Shown here: positions 8,212-16,528 of the stretch, piece by piece
Layout: the number at the start of each line of letters is the position of its first letter
Position numbering within the stretch: the stretch's first letter is position 1
From: Proteiniclasticum ruminis DSM 24773
Lineage (GTDB): Bacteria > Bacillota > Clostridia > Clostridiales > Clostridiaceae
NCBI RefSeq assembly: GCF_000701905.1
Contig: NZ_JNKC01000004.1
Location: 248,001-312,000, forward strand
Direction: 5' to 3'
DNA: 64,000 nucleotides
Notes under the pieces: model-generated
What the model was told of the DNA's origin: nothing
Database searches by the model: none
Seen by the model: only the letters and a program-made list of their open reading frames with translations
Program-made: the position numbers and the translations under genes

Positions 8212-9605
8212 TGGAGCTTATGAAACAGATAAAAACACATCCCTTTCTTTTCGGACTCCTGCTTCTGCTGCCTTTGGCATTTCTTCTTCTTGGAAAACCC
8301 CGGTGGCAGTTTTATCCACTGTACGCTCTCTTTTTACTGTCTCTAGGTCTTTTTCTTCTGGAATCCTTTGGCGCTTTTCATCCAGGAAAAAGCACACATC
8401 GTGTTTTCCTTTTTCTGGGTGGAACCCTCCTTCTTCTTTTCCTCCTCTTTTCTGCAGTGTTTCCAAAGATGAAAATCAAAGAGCCGGAAGGCCCTTACAA
8501 GGTGGGCACAAAGATCTATCTTCTGGAAGACACCTCCCGGGACGAGCCTTATACAGAGGATCCGGAGGATCACCGGCAGATTGCCTACCAGGTCTGGTAC
8601 CCTGCTGAAGAAACGGAGGGACACCAAAAAACCAAATGGATCACCCAAGGGAAAACCCTCACCAGGACTTTAGCAAAAAGCTTCCGGTTTCCTGCCTTCC
8701 TTTTGGACCACACCGCAGAGATCTATGCCAATGCCTATCTTGATGCCCCGCAGCTTCCAGCAGATAATCCTTATCCCGTGGTTCTCATTTCTCACGGATG
8801 GCAAGGATTCCGGCAGCTTCATACGGATTTCGCTGAACATCTGGCGTCCTACGGATTCATTGCCATTTCCATAGACCACACCTACGGTTCTCAGGCGGTA
8901 CCGCTACAAGACGGTAGCACAGCCCTTCTGAAAAAAGAGGCCCTGCCCAGCCGAGTCTCCGCGGAAGCCTTCCAGAAGGCCTCTTCCCTTCTTATGAGCA
9001 CCTATGGTGAAGATGTCCTTAGTGTTCTGGAGGATTTAGCACGAAAGAAAAAAGAGAAGGATCCCTTCTTCCATGCCATGAATCTAAGCTCCGTGGGCGT
9101 TCTTGGACATTCTACCGGTGGTGGCGGGGACGTCTATGCTGCTCAAAAAGACAGTAGGATTTCTGCCCTTCTGGGTCTGGATGCCTGGCTGGAGCCCCTG
9201 GGAGAAGAAGCTCTTTCCAATGGACTCTCCATTCCAGCGCTTTTTGTGAGAAGCAGCCAGTGGTCCCAAGGTCCCAACAACCTGCATCTGAGGACTCTTT
9301 TGTCCGCAAGCAGTGAAGCCTCTCTCTTTGAAATGAGAGACACCAACCATGTGGACTTCTCCATGGCTTATATGTATTCCCCCATTTCCCCCTACATCGG
9401 TTTTTCCGGAAAACTGGGACCAGAAAAGTCCTCTGAAATTCAGAAGGCTCTTCTTTTGTCCTTTTTCCATAAAACCCTCGGAAGTGAAAACATCACGGGG
9501 ATCCCGACTCTGGAGGATGTGCTTTCCCGGTATGAGGATCTTCTGCCGATCCAAGAAAAGGATCTGCCCTCTCTATGGCACTTCACCAAGGAGAAAAGCT
9601 TCTGA
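8211..9605 (+). CDS. Membrane-anchored alpha/beta hydrolase (PAF-acetylhydrolase/dienelactone-hydrolase-like)
   Basis: 464 residues. The N-terminus has three hydrophobic helices (about 12-29, 36-54 and 65-83). The rest is an alpha/beta hydrolase facing outside or the membrane surface. The oxyanion region is PVVLISHGWQGFRQL, the nucleophile elbow GHSTGGGGDVY has Ser near 301, and the catalytic His is likely in RDTNHVDFS (near 379). Layout and motifs resemble platelet-activating-factor acetylhydrolase-type esterases. The gene starts inside the stop of the lipocalin gene. A shared role in lysolipid or acyl-chain turnover is an inference from that pairing. Confidence 0.8.
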   Translation: MELMKQIKTHPFLFGLLLLLPLAFLLLGKPRWQFYPLYALFLLSLGLFLLESFGAFHPGKSTHRVFLFLGGTLLLLFLLFSAVFPKMKIKEPEGPYKVGTKIYLLEDTSRDEPYTEDPEDHRQIAYQVWYPAEETEGHQKTKWITQGKTLTRTLAKSFRFPAFLLDHTAEIYANAYLDAPQLPADNPYPVVLISHGWQGFRQLHTDFAEHLASYGFIAISIDHTYGSQAVPLQDGSTALLKKEALPSRVSAEAFQKASSLLMSTYGEDVLSVLEDLARKKKEKDPFFHAMNLSSVGVLGHSTGGGGDVYAAQKDSRISALLGLDAWLEPLGEEALSNGLSIPALFVRSSQWSQGPNNLHLRTLLSASSEASLFEMRDTNHVDFSMAYMYSPISPYIGFSGKLGPEKSSEIQKALLLSFFHKTLGSENITGIPTLEDVLSRYEDLLPIQEKDLPSLWHFTKEKSF

Positions 9606-9745
9606 TTCCATCAAAAAGTTCTGTTTTACTAAATTTCAGAGCCGTTCATGAAACGTTTGCTGTTTCGTTTCCGTTCTGATATTGAACATCTTTCTTCTCT
9701 TTTATACAGTGTAAGCAACCTATGAAAAACGAGGAGGAGCAGCCC

Positions 9746-10630
9746 ATGAAAAATATCGTGCCCCATCTGTGGTTTGACCAGGAAGCCAAAGAAGCCGTCA
9801 CTTTCTATATGAGCCTTTTTGAAGACTCCCGAATGCTCCGGGATATTGTCATCGAAGATACCCCTTCCGGAGATGCGCCCCTTCACTATTTCACGTTAGC
9901 CGGCCAGGAATTTGCCGCCATCAGCGGCGGTCCCTATTTCAAATTCAATCCGTCTGTGTCCTTCATGGTCCAGTGCAAAGAAAAAGAAGAGGTGGACCGC
10001 TTGTGGAACGCCTTTGCAGAGGGTGGAGAAGTTCTCATGGAACTGAACAGCTATCCCTTCTCCCCTTATTATGGATGGATCCAGGACCGGTTTGGTCTTT
10101 CCTGGCAGCTCTCTTTGGTCGAAGCAGAACCCATCTCTCAAAAGATCATGCCCTGCCTGCTGTTTGCGAAAGACGTCTGCGGCAAGGCAGAGGAAGCCGG
10201 AAACTTCTATGCATCGGTCTTTCCAGAAAGCTCCGTGGACTTTGTCAGTTTCTATCAGGAGGGAGAGGCCTCTAGCGCTAAAGCCAAGGTGAACTATCTG
10301 CAGTTCTCCCTGCAGAAGATGCTTTTCACCGCCATGGATCATGCCATGGAAGGAGAAGAGATCTTTACAGAAGCCATCTCTTTCATTGTGAACTGTAAAG
10401 ACCAGGATGAAATCGACTATTTCTGGGACCGTTTATCCTTTGTGAAAGAAGCGGAGCAGTGCGGATGGATCAAAGACAAATACGGGCTTTCCTGGCAGAT
10501 TGTTCCAGAGGACTTTGACGACATCTTTGTCACAGGATCAAAAGAGGAAGTGAAAAGAGTAACAGAAGCCCTTCTTGAGATGAAGAAGCTGGATATTGCC
10601 GCTTTAGAAAAAGCCCGGCTGGGTGAATAA
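9746..10630 (+). CDS. VOC-superfamily protein with two PhnB/3-dmu-9_3-mt-type domains
   Basis: 294 residues made of two similar halves (about 1-130 and 135-275). Each begins with a PHLWF/PCLLF strand plus a motif for a glyoxalase-like fold (AVTFYMSLFEDS and AGNFYASVFPES). Each ends with a GWIQDRFGLSWQL / GWIKDKYGLSWQI strand, the hallmark of the family Pfam calls 3-demethylubiquinone-9 3-methyltransferase. No methyltransferase activity should be assumed. The start at 9746 follows AGGAGG; an upstream in-frame ATG (9722) does not. A strong terminator follows. Confidence 0.82.
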   Translation: MKNIVPHLWFDQEAKEAVTFYMSLFEDSRMLRDIVIEDTPSGDAPLHYFTLAGQEFAAISGGPYFKFNPSVSFMVQCKEKEEVDRLWNAFAEGGEVLMELNSYPFSPYYGWIQDRFGLSWQLSLVEAEPISQKIMPCLLFAKDVCGKAEEAGNFYASVFPESSVDFVSFYQEGEASSAKAKVNYLQFSLQKMLFTAMDHAMEGEEIFTEAISFIVNCKDQDEIDYFWDRLSFVKEAEQCGWIKDKYGLSWQIVPEDFDDIFVTGSKEEVKRVTEALLEMKKLDIAALEKARLGE

Positions 10631-10637
10631 ATGAAAT

Positions 10638-10688
10638 AGAGCAGAGAGTCTTGGGTGTATCTACCTCAAAACTCTCTGCTCTCTCTTT
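10638..10688 (+). terminator. Strong Rho-independent terminator
   Basis: Perfect 12-bp stem AGAGCAGAGAGT (10638-10649) and ACTCTCTGCTCT (10671-10682), followed by CTCTTTTT. It ends the VOC gene and lies just after the convergent DUF2200 gene. Confidence 0.8.
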
Positions 10689-10724
10689 TTCTCTGGGTTC
10701 ATTTCATCTTTTCCCAAAAAGGAC

Positions 10725-11075
10725 TCAGGCCTCTCTTAGAATTTTCTCCATGGCCTTTCCTTTGGCCAGTTCATCGATGAGTTTATCCAAGTATCGGACT
10801 TCTCTCATGAGGGGATCTTCAATCTCCTCTACCCGCACACCACAGATGACTCCTTTAATGAGGGTTCTATTGGGATGAAGCTTTGGTGCTTCCTGAAAAA
10901 AGCGCTCCACCGTTTTCTCTTCCTTCAGCACTTCTTGGAGCCCTTCCTCATCATAGCCTGTCATCCAGAGGATGATCTCATCCACTTCTTCTTTTGTTCT
11001 TCCTTTTTTCTCTGCCTTGGCCACATACAGGGGATAGATTCTCCCAAAGCTCATACTGAAAATCTTGTGTGTCAT
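10725..11075 (-). CDS. DUF2200 family protein
   Basis: 116-residue cytosolic protein that matches DUF2200 across its length ([39 protein letters not shown], split here for its conserved core). The C-terminal part reads [28 protein letters not shown]. The function of this family is unknown. The start follows GGAGG, spaced 7 bp. It lies 28 bp after a small membrane-protein gene read in the same direction and is probably cotranscribed with it. Confidence 0.8.
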   Translation of the reverse strand: MTHKIFSMSFGRIYPLYVAKAEKKGRTKEEVDEIILWMTGYDEEGLQEVLKEEKTVERFFQEAPKLHPNRTLIKGVICGVRVEEIEDPLMREVRYLDKLIDELAKGKAMEKILREA

Positions 11076-11103
11076 AATACAACCTCCGTTATTCCTTACA
11101 AAA

Positions 11104-11346
11104 CTAGAAAAGTCTCATGGCAAACCAGTACACCACATAAAAAACAAGAAGAATTCCAAGAACTCCCGTGAGGTTCCGGTAAAGGCGCTTTCGGCGCTGG
11201 GCTTTATAAGAGAAGTCTTCCTTGTCCCTTTTTTCCTCATCGGGCAGCTCCATCCGGTTTTTCTCTTTTCTCGCCTGCTCTTTGATTTCCACTTCCTGTC
11301 CCACCCGGTTCGCCACATGCCGGTTCTGATCGAAATTAAAACTCAT
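11104..11346 (-). CDS. Small single-pass membrane protein
   Basis: 80 residues with a start (MSFNFDQNR) supported by GAGGAGG 6 bp upstream. An ATG 24 bp earlier has no such site. A charged, probably helical cytosolic part (residues 1-58, rich in Glu, Lys and Arg) is followed by one C-terminal hydrophobic helix ([19 protein letters not shown]). I do not recognise a family. It is likely cotranscribed with DUF2200. Confidence 0.6.
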   Translation of the reverse strand: MSFNFDQNRHVANRVGQEVEIKEQARKEKNRMELPDEEKRDKEDFSYKAQRRKRLYRNLTGVLGILLVFYVVYWFAMRLF

Positions 11347-11522
11347 GGATATCCTCCTCTCCTTCTTCACTTCTTTTCATTTTGATTCTACCATAAATCG
11401 CACTTCCTGAAATGAAAACTCCTCCAGAACCCCCCTGATCCCTTCCTCAAAATCTCCTGCAAGCATCCTGCCTCAATGCTTCCGGAATTTTTTGAACATT
11501 TTGGATACATTATCCATTTTTC

Positions 11523-11551
11523 TTCCATCAGAGGCTCCCATTTGTTATACT
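11523..11551 (+). promoter_or_regulatory. Promoter of the DUF1576 operon
   Basis: Weak -35 TTCCAT (11523-11528), 17-bp spacer and -10 TATACT (11546-11551) preceded by TGT, an extended -10. The TTG start is 36 bp downstream. Confidence 0.5.
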
Positions 11552-11586
11552 GAAAAAAACTTTGCTTCGCGAAAGGGGATTTTCAT

Positions 11587-12912
11587 TTGGCTGCACCCAA
11601 ACTTCTCCGTAAGAACAGCCCCCAAAGAGCCACCAAAGAGCCTTATACCTTCCCGGAAATCCCACAAAAGACCCGGGAACAGTTTCTATATCTGACGGTG
11701 CTTTTCACCTTTGTCACAGGATTTTTCTTCAACGGACCCCTGGAGATTCTGGAAGGTCTTTATCGGATACACACCTCTACCAGTATCCTTCTTTCCGATT
11801 ATATGGAAATCGGAAACATAGGATCCGCTTTTGTGAACAGCGCCCTGCTCATGCTATTATCTGTCATTATGGCAAAAAAAAGCAAAACAACCGTGGGCGG
11901 GCCGCTCATTGCTGCCGTATTCACCATTGGCGGTTTCGCTTTCTTTGGCAAGAATCTCTATAACAGTCTTCCCATCATGGGGGGTGTACTTCTCCACGCA
12001 ACGTTCCGGAAAGAACCCTTTGGAAAATTTATTCTGCCGGCATTTTTCGGCACAGCTCTTGGACCTCTTGTCAGCCAGATCTCCTTCGGATATTCCTGGC
12101 CATTGACCTACAGCATCCCTCTCGGGATTGCCGCAGGAGTCCTGGCTGGATTCATCCTGCCTCCTCTTGCCAGCCAGTTTATCCGGTTCCATCAGGGCTA
12201 CAATCTCTATAACATCGGCTTCACCTGCGGTATCGTAGGAATGCTCTCCATGAGTCTTCTCAGAGGATTTGCCCTGGAGAATGACCGCACATCGGTTCTT
12301 CTTTCTGAAGGGAACTTTGGACTTACTGTATATCTGTCAGTGCTTTTTCTCGGGATGATCTTGTTTGGGCTGATCCATGACAGAGGCTATCAAAGAGGAC
12401 TTTCTCATCTGCTCAAAAGACCCGGCCAGCTGGTATCTGATTTTGTGGCATCAGATGGCTTTTCGGTGACCCTTCTCAATATGGGACTTCTTGGATTCCT
12501 CTCCATGGGATATCTCCTCGCTGCTGGCGGTAGCATCAACGGTCCTATCATAGGCGGTATCTTTACTGTAGTGGGTTTTGGCGCCTTCGGAAAACATGTG
12601 AAGAATGTCCTGCCCATCATGGCAGGCATCTATCTTGCAAATCTCATCTTCCAATGGGAAGTTTCTGCCATCGGGTCCCTTCTGGCGGCCCTCTTTGCCA
12701 CAACTTTGGCTCCCATCGCCGGAGCCTACGGAATTCTGCCCGGTATCCTGGCCGGATTTCTCCATATGGCCGTGGTCATGAATGTGGGAAGCCTCCATGG
12801 CGGTATGAACCTCTACAACAACGGCTTCTCCGGCGGATTCGTAGCCGCCATTCTAGTTCCTGTCCTGGATTCTTTAAACATCAGCAAACATACTTGGGAG
12901 GAAGATGAATAA
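11587..12912 (+). CDS. DUF1576 family polytopic membrane protein
   Basis: 441-residue membrane protein with about 10-11 hydrophobic segments and internal similarity: two halves each have a GGPLIAAVFTIGGFAFFGKN / NGPIIGGIFTVVGFGAFGKH block followed by LPIMGG / LPIMAG. This duplication suggests a two-fold pseudo-symmetric transporter, but no substrate is established. TTG start, supported by AAAGGGGA 7 bp upstream and the absence of another start before the first helix. The stop codon directly abuts the ATG of the next gene, so the two form an operon. Confidence 0.78.
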   Translation: MAAPKLLRKNSPQRATKEPYTFPEIPQKTREQFLYLTVLFTFVTGFFFNGPLEILEGLYRIHTSTSILLSDYMEIGNIGSAFVNSALLMLLSVIMAKKSKTTVGGPLIAAVFTIGGFAFFGKNLYNSLPIMGGVLLHATFRKEPFGKFILPAFFGTALGPLVSQISFGYSWPLTYSIPLGIAAGVLAGFILPPLASQFIRFHQGYNLYNIGFTCGIVGMLSMSLLRGFALENDRTSVLLSEGNFGLTVYLSVLFLGMILFGLIHDRGYQRGLSHLLKRPGQLVSDFVASDGFSVTLLNMGLLGFLSMGYLLAAGGSINGPIIGGIFTVVGFGAFGKHVKNVLPIMAGIYLANLIFQWEVSAIGSLLAALFATTLAPIAGAYGILPGILAGFLHMAVVMNVGSLHGGMNLYNNGFSGGFVAAILVPVLDSLNISKHTWEEDE

Positions 12913-13248
12913 ATGGAAAATAGAATGCGCTCCGTAAAAATTCTGGAGGAACTGCTGGGTTATTTTCTCCATCATGGCATTGAAAAACTGGACATCTCTT
13001 TTTTCAGCGATGAGAAAACACTGGAAATCACAGTGCGAGGAACCACCACCACCCCGCCAGAAGACCTTCCCCACCTGACAAAGTTCCTCAACGAACCCAG
13101 AAAACCGGAATATGAGGAGTACTATTGGAGCCTTCTGGGCGCCACTGGAAAAAGACAGGAGTTCCAGCTTCTGGGTGCCCTGGTGGATGAAGGAGATGCC
13201 ACTTTTCGTGAGAATCTTCTTTCCATCCATGTGAAAAGAACCTACTGA
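12913..13248 (+). CDS. Small conserved-looking partner protein of DUF1576
   Basis: 111 residues, acidic, no signal peptide or membrane segment. Starts immediately after the DUF1576 stop codon with no spacer and ends before a strong terminator, so it is translationally coupled to it. The sequence looks like an alpha/beta protein (LEELLGYFLHHGIEKLDISFF, then EYYWSLLGATGKRQEFQLLG, quoted in part). I do not recognise the family. A regulatory or accessory role for the membrane protein is an inference from gene order only. Confidence 0.6.
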   Translation: MENRMRSVKILEELLGYFLHHGIEKLDISFFSDEKTLEITVRGTTTTPPEDLPHLTKFLNEPRKPEYEEYYWSLLGATGKRQEFQLLGALVDEGDATFRENLLSIHVKRTY

Positions 13249-13268
13249 AAAAAATAAACATGAAAGCT

Positions 13269-13308
13269 AACATGCATAGATGAATAAAATCTATGCATGT
13301 TTTTTTAT
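13269..13308 (+). terminator. Strong Rho-independent terminator
   Basis: Stem AACATGCATAGAT / ATCTATGCATGTT (13269-13281 with 13289-13301), 7-nt loop, followed by TTTTTTATTTT. Confidence 0.85.
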
Positions 13309-13351
13309 TTTCATGAAAACGTATAACCTTATTTTAAGCCGTTTTTATCTC

Positions 13352-13380
13352 TTGACTTCTAAATCTTATCCAGATATCAT
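13352..13380 (+). promoter_or_regulatory. Promoter of the leader-nhaC-argH operon
   Basis: -35 TTGACT (13352-13357), 17-bp spacer, -10 TATCAT (13375-13380). It lies about 57 bp before the leader ORF. Confidence 0.65.
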
Positions 13381-13436
13381 GTATAAATAGTGCATTTTAT
13401 GCATAAATATTCTAACTTAAAGGAGGACCCGGAGAC

Positions 13437-13493
13437 ATGGCAAGTACCATCTCCTTCAAAAGAAGGCTCAAATTCAATACCAATCAAAGCTAA
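13437..13493 (+). CDS. 18-codon leader ORF upstream of nhaC
   Basis: Encodes MASTISFKRRLKFNTNQS and a TAA stop. It has a strong site, AAAGGAGG, 10 bp before the ATG, and ends 20 bp before the nhaC start and only 5 bp before the nhaC ribosome binding site. Length, basic middle (KRRLK, with adjacent AGA and AGG codons) and position fit a regulatory leader peptide. No attenuator hairpin was clearly identified. It could alternatively be a small functional protein. Too short for routine gene callers. Confidence 0.5.
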   Translation: MASTISFKRRLKFNTNQS

Positions 13494-13513
13494 AAAATGG
13501 AGGAATGATCAAT

Positions 13514-15040
13514 ATGCCAAATTTCGGTTTTCTATCTTTAGTCCCAGTGATTCTTGCAGTCACCATTGCCATCAAGTACAAAAACGTCGTGCTGGCTCTT
13601 TTTGCCAGCGTTCTCACCGGGGTGCTCATTCTCGTCAACTTCTCACCCATCACCGCTCTGACGGAAATGATCGGCACCTATTTCTTTGCTCAGCTTCAGG
13701 ATTCCTATAATGCAGGAGTTCTGGTTCTTCTGGTTTTCATCGGAGGCTTCATCGCCCTCATGGAAAAGTCTGGCGGAGCCCTGGCTTTTGCCGCTAAAGC
13801 GTCTCAGGTCATAAAGACCAGAGCGAAAGTCCAGCTGGCGGCTTGGATCGGCGGCATCATCATCTTCTTCTCTGATCTTGGCACCCCCCTCATCGTGGGC
13901 CCCATCTTCGAACCTCTTTTTGACAAACTGAAGGTATCCAAAGAGAAGCTGGCCTACATCATCGACTCCACCGCCTCTCCTGTGGCGGTTCTTATCCCTT
14001 TCATCGGCTGGGGGGTTTACATCATGGGCCTCATCCAAAAAGAGTATGAGCTCTTGGGCATTGCGGAATCTGACTGGACGGCCTTCATCAAGTCCATCCC
14101 ATTCAACATCTACTCCATTCTTGCAGTTTTCTTAGTGCCTCTCATCGCCTTCAGCGGCTATGAGTTCGGCGCCATGGCGAAGGCTGAGAAAAGAGTCCAA
14201 GAAAAAGGTGAGACGTACTGGTCCACTTCAAAGCCCCTGCGAAAAACAGATCAGATGGAGGTGAAAGAAAGCAAATCCTCCCTGGTGTTTCTTCCACTCC
14301 TGGTTCTTTTTGTCACTCTTTTCGGCATTCTTGTGCCGTTAGGATTCCCTTTCAAGCAGGTGCCTGGAAGTGCCTTTAGAAGCGCACTGAGTACTGGATA
14401 TCTTCTGGCCTCCGCGGTGCTGATCCTCATGATGGTCTACCACAAGGTGAAAAGCTTTGAAGAAACCTTCTCCATCTATCTGGGTGGCATGGCGAAGATG
14501 ATGAACGTGGCTGTGATCCTTGTCCTCGCCTGGTCCTTGAGCGCGGTGAGCAAAGAGCTCGGCACATCTAGCTATATCGTCAGCATTGCCAGCGGATCTC
14601 TTCCTGCATTTCTGGTTCCCGCTGTGACCTTTCTCCTTGGTGCAGTCCTCTCCTTTGCCACCGGAAGCTCCTGGGGCACCTACGCCATCTTGATGCCGCT
14701 TGTGATCCCCATGGCTACGGCTTTAGGCGCACCAGTTTATGCCTCCATCGGCGCTGTCCTTTCTGGAGGAATGTTCGGAGACCACTGCTCCCCCATCTCC
14801 GACACCACCATCCTGGCGTCTTCCGGAGCAGGCTGTGATCACGTGGACCATGTGAAAACACAGCTGCCCTATGCGCTTTTAAACGGAGCAGCGACTCTCA
14901 TCGGATATCTCTTTGCAGGAGTAACTGGTAGCGCACTTTCTGTGGTCTTCTCGCTGATTCTTGTCACCGTGCTGTATGTCGCAGGGTCCAAGTATAAAGG
15001 GGTTCGCATCCACGAAGAAAAAAAACTGCGCGCAGCCTAG
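13514..15040 (+). CDS. nhaC: NhaC-family Na+/H+ antiporter or amino-acid/organic-ion antiporter
   Basis: Roughly 508-residue polytopic protein of the NhaC/ArsB-like ion-transporter superfamily. Conserved parts include FSDLGTPLIVGPIFEPL in the first half and FATGSSWGTYAILMPLVIP plus GDHCSPISDTTILAS in the second, the hallmark substrate-binding regions of this family. An ATG at 13505 is only about one base from its GGAGG, so the ATG at 13514, spaced 10 bp, is preferred. It is cotranscribed with argH 24 bp downstream. That linkage suggests the substrate could be an arginine-related amino acid rather than only sodium, an inference. Confidence 0.82.
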   Translation: MPNFGFLSLVPVILAVTIAIKYKNVVLALFASVLTGVLILVNFSPITALTEMIGTYFFAQLQDSYNAGVLVLLVFIGGFIALMEKSGGALAFAAKASQVIKTRAKVQLAAWIGGIIIFFSDLGTPLIVGPIFEPLFDKLKVSKEKLAYIIDSTASPVAVLIPFIGWGVYIMGLIQKEYELLGIAESDWTAFIKSIPFNIYSILAVFLVPLIAFSGYEFGAMAKAEKRVQEKGETYWSTSKPLRKTDQMEVKESKSSLVFLPLLVLFVTLFGILVPLGFPFKQVPGSAFRSALSTGYLLASAVLILMMVYHKVKSFEETFSIYLGGMAKMMNVAVILVLAWSLSAVSKELGTSSYIVSIASGSLPAFLVPAVTFLLGAVLSFATGSSWGTYAILMPLVIPMATALGAPVYASIGAVLSGGMFGDHCSPISDTTILASSGAGCDHVDHVKTQLPYALLNGAATLIGYLFAGVTGSALSVVFSLILVTVLYVAGSKYKGVRIHEEKKLRAA

Positions 15041-15064
15041 TGAAACTGAAGGAGGAAAAGAAAC

Positions 15065-16453
15065 TTGAAAAATCTATGGAGCAGCCGCTTCAAAAAAGAA
15101 ATGAACCAGATGGTGGAGGAGTTCAACGCTTCCATCACCTTTGATAAGACCCTCTACAGACAGGACATCAGAGGCAGCATCGCCCATGCCACGATGCTTC
15201 AGAAGATGGGGCATCTAAGCCCCCATGAACTGGAAGCCATCGTCCAGGGCCTCTCTGATATTGAAAAGAAAATCGCCTCGGGAGAGCTCACCTTCACTTA
15301 TAAAGATGAGGACATCCACATGGCCATCGAAAGCCAGCTCATTAAAGACATTGGAGATACCGGAAGAAAACTCCATACCGCCCGAAGCCGGAACGACCAG
15401 GTGATTCTGGATGTGAGGCTGTACCTGAAGGAAGAGATGGAGGAAATTTTTGAGATCCTCAAAGGACTTCTTGAAACCCTTCTTCATCAGGCAGAAGCCA
15501 CCAAAGAAGTGCTGATGCCTGGCTTCACACACCTGCAGCATGCGCAGCCTGTCACCGTAGGCTTTCATCTTATGGCGTACTTCCAGCAGTTTAAAAGAGA
15601 TCTCATGAGGCTTCAGGGATGCTATGAAAGAACCGACGAGAATCCATTGGGCGCCTGCGCTTTGGCGGGTACCACCATCCCCATTGACCGCCACTACACC
15701 GCAGAGCTCCTTGGATTTAAGACCGTCACTGAAAACGCCATGGACACTGTATCAGACAGAGACTTTATTGTGGAGTTTCTGAGCTTTTCTTCTCTATTCA
15801 TGGCCCATCTCAGCCGGATGTCGGAAGAGTTCATCCTATGGAATGCCCAGGAGTTCAGCTTCATCGAGATCGATGACGGCTTCTGCACCGGAAGCAGCAT
15901 CATGCCTCAAAAAAAGAACCCGGATATTCCTGAGCTCATCCGTGGAAAGACCGGACGGGTCTATGGCCATCTCATGGGGCTTCTCACAGTGCTGAAAGGT
16001 CTTCCCATGGCCTTCAATAAAGACCTCCAGGAGGACAAGGAAGCACTCTTTGATACGGTGAAAACCATCAAGACCTCCGCCATAATCTTTACGGAAATGC
16101 TTGAAAACACATCGTTTAGAGCTCCGGACATGAAAAAGCATATGGAAAAAGGCTTCCTTCAGGCTACGGATCTTGCTGAACACCTGGTCCTTCAGGGCAT
16201 CCCCTTCAGAACCTGTCACGAACTGGTGGGAAAAGCCGTAAAGTACTGTGAAGAGCATGATCTAACCCTGGAGGACCTGACAGAAGATTCTCTTCTACGC
16301 ATTGATCCTCGCCTTTCCGGCATTCCCCTGCCGGACCTTACCATGGAAGGCTCCACAGAGAGACGAAACTCCTATGGCAGCACCGCTCCAAAAGATGTGG
16401 AGCGCCAGATTGCATCCGGTTGGGCACTCCTGGAATCCCTCACCATAATATAA
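15065..16453 (+). CDS. argH: Argininosuccinate lyase
   Basis: Splits argininosuccinate into arginine and fumarate, the last step of arginine synthesis. 462 residues of the fumarase/aspartase superfamily. The loop GSSIMPQKKNPD (about 277-288) with the catalytic Ser is intact, as are HTARSRNDQV (near 108-117) and TGFTHLQHAQP-type residues (PGFTHLQHAQPVTVG). Starts with TTG; AGGAGG lies 9 bp upstream. No argG is visible in the window. It follows nhaC directly and ends with a strong terminator. Confidence 0.95.
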   Translation: MKNLWSSRFKKEMNQMVEEFNASITFDKTLYRQDIRGSIAHATMLQKMGHLSPHELEAIVQGLSDIEKKIASGELTFTYKDEDIHMAIESQLIKDIGDTGRKLHTARSRNDQVILDVRLYLKEEMEEIFEILKGLLETLLHQAEATKEVLMPGFTHLQHAQPVTVGFHLMAYFQQFKRDLMRLQGCYERTDENPLGACALAGTTIPIDRHYTAELLGFKTVTENAMDTVSDRDFIVEFLSFSSLFMAHLSRMSEEFILWNAQEFSFIEIDDGFCTGSSIMPQKKNPDIPELIRGKTGRVYGHLMGLLTVLKGLPMAFNKDLQEDKEALFDTVKTIKTSAIIFTEMLENTSFRAPDMKKHMEKGFLQATDLAEHLVLQGIPFRTCHELVGKAVKYCEEHDLTLEDLTEDSLLRIDPRLSGIPLPDLTMEGSTERRNSYGSTAPKDVERQIASGWALLESLTII

Positions 16454-16463
16454 TAGCGAAAAG

Positions 16464-16510
16464 AGAGTCCCCACATCGACGAATCTCTGATGTGGGGACT
16501 CTTTCCTTAT
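16464..16510 (+). terminator. Rho-independent terminator of argH
   Basis: Perfect 14-bp stem AGAGTCCCCACATC (16464-16477) and GATGTGGGGACTCT (16489-16502), followed by TTCCTTAT. Confidence 0.8.
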
Positions 16511-16528
16511 GTCTTCAGTTATGTCTTC

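Noticed and set aside
13390-13710. 106-codon ORF covering the nhaC leader
   Set aside because: It is in a different frame from both the leader peptide and nhaC, and lacks a ribosome binding site.
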